Source of the DNA: Conchocele bisecta
Lineage: Eukaryota; Mollusca; Bivalvia; Lucinida; Thyasiridae
Reading direction: 5' to 3'
NCBI GenBank assembly: GCA_029237695.1
Contig: CM055271.1
Coordinates: 84,393,488-84,457,487 of the forward strand
Length of the DNA stretch: 64,000 bases
The translations under genes and the position numbers were made by a program. Of the stretch, positions 58,628-64,000 are shown piece by piece (position 1 is the first letter of the stretch; each line of letters begins with the position of its first letter). A model generated the notes under the pieces. It was given only the letters and a program-made list of their open reading frames with translations, had not been told where the DNA came from and did not search any database.

Positions 58628-60047
58628 ACAGTCGAACCTGTGTTAACGACCACCTGTGAATAGCGACCACCTGTCCACAACGGCCAGTTAAAACCCCCCC
58701 GTCCAATTTGTTCTTTAAAAGACCTTGGAATAACGACCACCTCCGAACAACGACCAGCGACCAGCGATTTTCGTTCCCATGCGGCATTTTTTACTGCAAA
58801 TAGCGACCATTAGCGACCATTAGCGACCAAGTCATGTTTTGTCGGCAAAATAAAATAAACATCGCAATCGCCGTTTTTTTCCTTTCATCACAAAACTTCG
58901 GCGACATTTTTCAATGAAAAATATTGCATAACTCCATTAACGGTAATTCCCGATATGTATTCCGTGTCGTGTATTCCAATAGGCATAATGCAATTCTGCG
59001 CAAGTCATAAAACTCTATCATTAGCTGGCAAACTGTGTTTACACGATGCTGATTCGATCGTCTACAGTGACAACTAACAAGACTTCAAACACACGGCGTG
59101 TGTCAAGTGTAAATTTCACACATCGCGGCACAAGGCCATATCAAAGATCAATACACGTAGTCCACACTAGACTGGTACCCTGTCTGATGCGCAGCTTATA
59201 TAGCGTTATTCCTAGCGACCGGAACCAGTCTAAAGTGACACGACAAACGTGTTTATTATGAATTGGTCTCGATCTCCGACAAATCGCGGCTTATTGCATT
59301 AGCGACCAGACCAGGCAGTGGATTCGCGTAGTCTGCCCGTGGTTTACATGGTTTACAATGCTCGCGAATCTCTAATTAAAAACATCAGTAATTACGTCAG
59401 CGGACATGCCAATTCGTCATAGGCTGCTTAAATATTCGGTCGGGCTTGACCAGGATAGTATACAGTTACATTGGAACGGAAATGCAAATAAGCCTGGTGT
59501 TCTCTCCTGATTTGGACACCTAGCTCGTGGGTTGGGTTACTGGACTTGACGCATTCAATGAAATCTCTTTTGTTGTTACAAAAAAACTCGCGGTTTTCAC
59601 AGGCCCGCGCCACATAGGCTATTGTTTTTAATACAGACTATATGACCGTTATTAATTTCAACTGTGGTGTGAAATACTAATTGGTCATGCTAAATTAAAC
59701 CACTTACATGTAATTACGACAAGCTATTAAATGGTGCACCAAAGCGGGCCGTCGATATACTTATCGTGAAGATAATTACTCCCCTTTGTATAAATATTTC
59801 CAAAGCGAGGCTGGGTTCAGAACACTAACAACAAGATGACAAAACAAAATAAATCGACTATTTTAGCCATTTTCGTGCAATTTTTAATTGATGAAAAGCA
59901 TGCATATATATTACAATAGAATGCTAAAAACATGGCCGACTTTGTTGTGAAACTGGGTAAATGTTCGACCCTTGGAACAACGACCACCTGTCAACATCGA
60001 CCACATTGGCCACTTCCCTTTGCCGGTCGTTGTTCACAGGTTCGACT
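58628..60047. mobile_element. Tigger-like CAGTCGAACC element, uninterrupted copy
   Basis: Left end ACAGTCGAACCTGTGTTAAC, right end GTCGTTGTTCACAGGTTCGA, the inverse. About 1.42 kb. The body has many GCGACCA repeats near the left end and no transposase frame. It serves as the reference for the interrupted copies at 50657 and 55695 and for the relic at 13490. Confidence 0.82.
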
Positions 60048-60399
60048 ATATTTCCGAATTTGGGCAGGTTTCGTGAAACAGACAGTAATAGTTTTACCCA
60101 TGTTGGTGGAAAGCGAGACAATTCCAGTCACATTTCTGTTGTCGACGCTGTCTACTTCAACAATGTTGAACATACATCAAATTGTGAATATCTTGTCAGT
60201 AACCTCCTCACATTGATGGCTATATATCAAGTGACCTTAACCTTCATGGGTGAATAACGCCAGCAGTGGCTTTCTTTGATTTTTGTCCGTCTGTCCATCC
60301 ATGTGTCCGTCTGCCAGTTCAGTTAAGGTTACCTGACTTCCTCGCATCTGCCATCGGTGGCATTTTTTTTCCCTTATGTTTTTGTCCTTGGACACTCAC
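60048..60399. other. 5' end of TRAF intron 1
   Basis: Contains a short fragment of the hairpin-ended family (GTGGAAAGCGAGACAATTCC at 60105) and GTCCGTCTGTCCATCC. Nothing coding beyond the exon 1 donor at its right edge. Confidence 0.5.
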
Positions 60400-60568
60400 C
60401 TTACGTTGTTGTCTAAACAGGCTTTGCAGTAACGGTGGCCGCAGCCTGCCTGCATTGGAACCTGCAGTACATTCTCGCAGATAGTGCATCTATAGCAGTT
60501 GGACACGTTACCGGCGAAGATTGGTCCGGACCCTGGGTTCTGTCCACCTCTTGCCATGGTAGCTGGCC
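60400..60568 (-). CDS. TRAF-like exon 1: start codon and first half of RING finger
   Basis: Coding from ATG at 60557-60555 in a very good context (GCTACCATGG), with 11 bases of 5' UTR after a good acceptor (TTTCGTTTTCAG). It encodes 52 residues plus two bases: a short Gly/Pro-rich leader, then the zinc ligands C24-x2-C27-x11-C39-x-H41-x2-C44-x2-C47 of a C3HC4 RING. The donor AAG|GTGAGT fits better than the overlapping GTAAGG, and it alone keeps the frame into exon 2. In TRAFs this domain recruits E2 enzymes. The longer minus-strand frame upstream (to 60731) lies in a repeat beyond the splice acceptor and is not taken as protein. Confidence 0.9.
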
Positions 60569-60592
60569 CTGAAAACGAAAGTCGAGAATGAT

Positions 60593-60790
60593 TAACCATT
60601 TCACCCCTAAGTAACTTGAATGGATTTTGATATGTTAATTTTGCAACCAATCCAATCACCACATTCAAAGATAGAACATTACTTGCAAACAGTGCAGATC
60701 CTGATGAGACGCTCGTCACATGCCGGCTCATCTGGATCTACACTGTTTGCCAATACCACTATACAGGCCTGTGGTGTTGATCATCCTTTA
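60593..60790. mobile_element. piggyBac-like MITE just upstream of exon 1
   Basis: ATTAACCATTTCACCCCTAA on the left; TGATGAGACGCTCGTCACAT, TGCCGGCTCATCTGGATCTA and CAGGCCTGTGGTGTTGA on the right. It begins about 25 bp beyond the splice acceptor of exon 1, so it lies within the intron or promoter region just upstream of the start codon. Confidence 0.7.
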
Positions 60791-61119
60791 ATTCAAAGAT
60801 AATTGCTTCGTAAATGTGATGGAATATAATATGTGTAACATATAAGTGAACATTGCCCCGTTTCTGTATCCTATACAGTACATGGGAGTGGCCAATTCGG
60901 CCATCTTTGTGTGTTTCAGCCATCAGCAAGTTTCACCTCTTCTGGTATTTGACAATGAGGCAATGTTGACATATACGTGGGGTTACCAGAAAATTTGAGA
61001 ACTAATGTCATACCATGAAAACTACAGTTAAGCCACACATGAAAATCGTATACGAGGGGTGATAAAAAAGTATGTGGACTTTTGCTATAGTTTATTACAA
61101 GGTGCAGAATACTGATGTG

Positions 61120-61540
61120 TAATGTGTAATATTTGGCAAACATCTTCCTTTCTCCTGTTGATAGTGTTTGTGTGATGAAATGGGGGTGGGATAATACTCG
61201 GTGAATATCTCCCCCCTCCCCTGTTGAGCGTTTGTGTTGTTGCATGTGGGGGGGGGGGTGTGGTGTAATATTTGGCAAACATCTTCCCCTCCCCTGGCGC
61301 TGGTGTTTGTATGATGACATGGGAGTGGTAATATTCGGCAAACATCTCCCCCTGTTGATAGCGTTTGTGTGACAAGATGGGGGGGGGGGGGGGGGGGGGG
61401 GGGTGGGGGGGGGGGGGGGTAATATTCAGCAAAACATCTGCCTCTGTAATATTCGGCAAACATCTTCCTCTCCTCTGTTGATGGTGTTTTGTGTGATGAG
61501 ATTGGGGTGGGCGGAGGATAACTTCCCTTTGTTCCCAAGT
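61120..61540. repeat. G-rich minisatellite related to the 15.6-19.7 kb satellite
   Basis: About six units of 60-70 bp: GGGTAATATTCGGCAAACAT, CTTCCCCTCCCCTGTTGATA, GTGTTTGTGTGATGA-ATG. It shares the layout G-run / AATATTCGG / C-run / GTGTGATGA with the large satellite, but the linker differs. A G-run of more than 40 bases with single interruptions is at 61379-61421. Confidence 0.8.
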
Positions 61541-62290
61541 TGATGGCTCATTTAGATCTACACTGTTTGTAAGCAGTTATTGCCGTCTATAATGTTGAAA
61601 GTGTTAAACAATGTATCAGTACAATGTATTTCTATCAATATGAACAGTATAGTATTGTATAGTAGTTGCAATTTTTATCATAATTTTCATAATTTATTGT
61701 ATATTAATGAAATATTTCCCACCTAACTTCATTCAAGTAGAAAACAACGTTGACCTCGATCCATCGTTGACGTTCAATGTCAGCCAATGTCAAAGCCAGT
61801 GTGTACGTGTTTCGGTGGATTTGAGAGAATGAATTGCATTGGTTAATTCATATTGTTGTGAATAATGGGAAATTCCAGAAATTCAACCAATCAGATTTTG
61901 GCTTACATACAGAGGGGACATGACCTTAGTATTTAAATATTGTGTGGTCTGTGTAAATGAAAAATGTATCGACCGTAGAATGTTTTTGCTAATTGACAAA
62001 TACGTTGCATAAATAACATGATGAATATAATTGATGTCGTATATAAACATATATCACAGGATAACAAAAATAACATTTACAAATAACAGTTAACAAAACA
62101 ATTTTGTCACAAAATGATTTTCAGACTCGTCCATTTGTTCTAAAAAACATATGAAAATTATTTGCAAAAAGTGCAGATCCTGATGAGACGGCTTGTCACT
62201 TGTCACTAGCTGGCTCATCTGGATCTACACTGTTAGCAAACACTGCTAAAAACATCTCTAGCGTTGAAAGTGTTTTTAGATTACTCGTAG
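61541..62290. other. Unassigned DNA with MITE fragments
   Basis: 61545-61606 and 62100-62275 are fragments of the piggyBac-like MITE family (GATCTACACTGTTTG; GATGAGACGGCTTGTC). The rest is AT-rich with no gene. Confidence 0.5.
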
Positions 62291-62540
62291 TGTATATGAG
62301 ACACGCCATGTGATTTTGTACCTTCGGACATCTGTGTAATTTCATGAAATACGTATACACCATTTACAATATTTTCCGTAAATGACGTCAAAAGTTGACA
62401 AAAGATATTCCACATGTACTCCGAAAACTTTGTCAACTTATGACTTTATTTATGAATAATATTCTAAATTGTGTAAACGTATTTAATTAAATTACGCATA
62501 TGGTAGAAGGTACAAAATCACATGGCGTGTCTCGTATAGG
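62291..62540. mobile_element. MITE with 33-bp near-perfect terminal inverted repeats
   Basis: Left end TATATGAGACACGCCATGTG, ATTTTGTACCTTC; right end is its reverse complement with one difference (TATACGAG). About 250 bp and AT-rich inside. An older relic is at 6300-6540. Confidence 0.88.
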
Positions 62541-63113
62541 TTAAAGTAATATTCTCAATTCTCATCCAAAGTATATCCTGTTATCACCATTTGACCGGTC
62601 TAGGTGAGATTGGTGGAAATATTCTTCTAATAACATGAGACCACTTACCCGATGTGATGAGGAATTTGTAGATTGCGAAACCTTGCCCAGTGGCAAGTAC
62701 CTTATATTTATATATCCGGTCATTATGACCAACTTTATACTGTGAATCTGGAGAGGTACCATCTTTGTTCCTTTACGGTTGATTTGTCGTTTGTACGACT
62801 GGTAATTCCGATTTGTCTGACAGAAAACAATTGAAGCAGTTTTAGCTTGTCTATTCGAAGAATAGGGAGAGGATATGTCGTCGCATTGGCGTCGAGGTCT
62901 GTGTCTGGTTAGTTTTTGGTCCAGTTTGTATCTTCAATACTATTGTGCCTACTGCCACCATGCTGGCACATTATTATGACCGAGAACAGGTTTTGTTTAT
63001 GTAGTCCTCACTAATACACTGCCATGTCAATACTATGGTGTGATTTGATTTTACCTTTGGAGTACGGCTATAACTTTATGTTCACTTGTTGCATATTTTT
63101 TCTTAATTTACTG
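62541..63113. other. No gene recognised
   Basis: AT-rich. A weak foldback (TTCTCATCCAAAGTATATCC near 62555) resembles the 43113 MITE. No coding signal. Confidence 0.4.
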
Positions 63114-63117
63114 ATTA

Positions 63118-63285
63118 GGTTGTAGAACCTGAACTGACTGCTCATCTCCTACTGAACGTCAACCATGTAGAACCTGAACTTACTGCTCATCTCCTACTGA
63201 ACGTTAACCATGTAGAACCTGAACTGACTGCTCATCTCCTACTGAATGTCAACCATGTAGAACCTGAACTGACTGCTCATCTCCT
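63118..63285 (+). repeat. 45-bp tandem repeat, nearly four copies
   Basis: Unit GTAGAACCTGAACTGACTGC, TCATCTCCTACTGAACGTCA, ACCAT. The period is divisible by 3 and the plus strand is open as VEPELTAHLLLNVNH per unit. There is no convincing exon structure around it. Confidence 0.92.
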
Positions 63286-63295
63286 AGGTTGCTGC

Positions 63296-63592
63296 TACCA
63301 CAGTGGAACCTCTCTAAACCGGACACCAAGAAAACACATGTGATCTTATTTCTGATGAGTTTCTTGGTCATTTAACTCAGGTGATATTGTCTGTTCGTGG
63401 TCGCAAAGCACACAACTATGGCTCAGAATGATCAAATGCCTGATTGACAGTGAACACCTCTCTAAGCCGGACACCCTGGGGACCTCCGAGGCATTCCGGT
63501 TTTAGAGAGGTTACACTGTATTTTTGTTACAAAACTGAAACATAACGGACACCATTGGGGAACTGTCCGGTTTAGAGAGGTTTCACTATATT
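63296..63592. mobile_element. Tigger-like MITE (AACCTCTCTAAACCGGACACC type)
   Basis: Left end CAGTGGAACCTCTCTAAACC, then GTGAACACCTCTCTAAGCCG, and two right-type ends: GGTTTTAGAGAGGTTACACTG at about 63520 and GGTTTAGAGAGGTTTCACTATA at about 63590. Two overlapping or nested copies are likely. No protein. Confidence 0.75.
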
Positions 63593-64000
63593 TCAGAAAT
63601 GGACATTTTCGCTACTAAACATTTCTGAAATTATTTGAAAACAACTGTTTTTACAAATATTGGAGCAAATCAAAATTAGCATTGCTTTTTTTTCCCAATA
63701 TCAGTTCTTTTTGGCTACTATTTTCAAAATCATAGCAACGACAACCATGATCTCGATCTTCATATATGTACATCTTGGCACAAGCTAAGTGTAGTAGATA
63801 TTTTATAAAGCAATAAGACGAGTTTAATCAGTTAATTATGTTCAACAATATCGGCTGGCGAAAACTAAGTCCGTTAATCGGAAATAATTCCCACTTAAAT
63901 TATTTTTCCCTTTGTTTATTAGGGCCCCGCCGAGACCTATATATAGTTTCGCCCTGTCTATCCATTATGTCCGTCCGTCCGTCTGTTTATTTGTTTAATG
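63593..64000. other. No gene recognised; start of a hairpin-type repeat at the edge
   Basis: AT-rich. The last 40 bases (GTCCGTCCGTCCGTCTG) and GGGCCCCGCCGAGACC at 63922 look like the start of another GTCC-microsatellite element cut by the window end. Confidence 0.4.

Larger units (their letters stand above)
20426..60568 (-). other. TRAF-family gene, whole visible span (5 exons seen)
   Basis: A TNF-receptor-associated factor homologue, a cytoplasmic adaptor and probable E3 ligase that links receptors to NF-kB and MAPK signalling (family knowledge). The sequence shows a RING split over exons 1 and 2, a TRAF-type zinc finger split over exons 3 and 4, and a C-terminal MATH part in the last exon. 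The 1/2 junction completes an AGG codon and the 2/3 and 3/4 junctions are phase 0, so the exons join without a frameshift. Exon 4 ends in phase 0 but the last exon needs one upstream base, so at least one unseen exon lies between them. The closest resemblance is to TRAF2/TRAF3-type proteins, through the A-K-R-E-I-S-C-L segment after the RING; the exact paralogue is not decided. Introns are about 11.1, 6.2 and 7.8 kb, then about 13.9 kb to the last exon, and are packed with repeats. A 3' splice site in front of the start codon suggests an upstream non-coding exon. Confidence 0.85.

Noticed and set aside
60570..60731. N-terminal extension of the TRAF RING frame up to 60731
   Set aside because: It runs through a splice acceptor into a MITE. 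The ATG at 60557 has a far better context and follows the acceptor.
61379..61421. Very long G-run as a functional quadruplex element
   Set aside because: Possible, but homopolymer length is unreliable in assemblies and it sits inside a G-rich minisatellite. Noted only as part of the array.

Overview
This is eukaryotic, animal-type nuclear DNA: AT-rich, with long introns, consensus GT..AG splice sites and very dense short dispersed repeats. The repeats (a SINE-like family ending in CAAACAAACAAAC, hairpin-ended elements with GTCC/GTCG microsatellites and 150-170 bp internal tandem units, and translations such as NSADADQ) are typical of molluscs, most likely a bivalve. The species cannot be fixed from the sequence alone. 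There is no sign of a bacterial, viral or organellar backbone.

One host gene is supported, on the minus strand, spanning about 40 kb (60568 down to 20426). It is a TNF-receptor-associated factor (TRAF) family gene. Five exons are seen: exon 1 (60400-60568, start codon plus the first half of a C3HC4 RING), exon 2 (49173-49251, second half of the RING), exon 3 (42891-42995) and exon 4 (34618-35043), which together make the first TRAF-type zinc finger, and a terminal exon (20426-20691) with the C-terminal part of the MATH/TRAF-C domain. Codon phase fits at every junction between exons 1 and 4. Exon 4 also carries a 36-bp coding minisatellite, so a proline-rich 12-residue repeat (nine full copies) follows the zinc finger. 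At least one further exon (coiled coil and first part of MATH) must lie between 34.6 and 20.7 kb, but I could not find it.

Layout: 1-15 kb has no recognisable gene and holds decayed dispersed repeats and foldback or Tigger-like MITEs. 15.6-19.7 kb is a satellite block arranged as a large inverted repeat. 20.4-60.6 kb is the TRAF gene, whose introns contain: a TE with an amplified 82-bp internal unit (24.7-26.3 kb); a tandem duplication that holds both a filled and an empty transposon site (27.2-28.75 kb); a decayed copy of a CXC-domain mobile-gene family (30.2-33.1 kb); a 60-bp minisatellite amplified in cassettes (36.2-41.85 kb); 169-bp unit arrays (46.2-47.3 kb); an array of tRNA-Arg-like 74-bp units (47.4-49.1 kb); a hairpin-ended element with nuclear-receptor-like DR1 motifs nested in a Tigger-like element (50.66-52.63 kb); and a second CXC-gene copy enclosed by long inverted arms (52.75-55.61 kb). 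60.6-64 kb is upstream of the visible first exon and contains a G-rich minisatellite and several MITEs.

Most long open frames in the window (up to about 390 codons) are artefacts of tandem arrays and are not annotated as genes. The biology worth following up is the repeat-expanded TRAF gene, the CXC-gene element with long inverted arms, the inverted satellite and the tRNA-like array.
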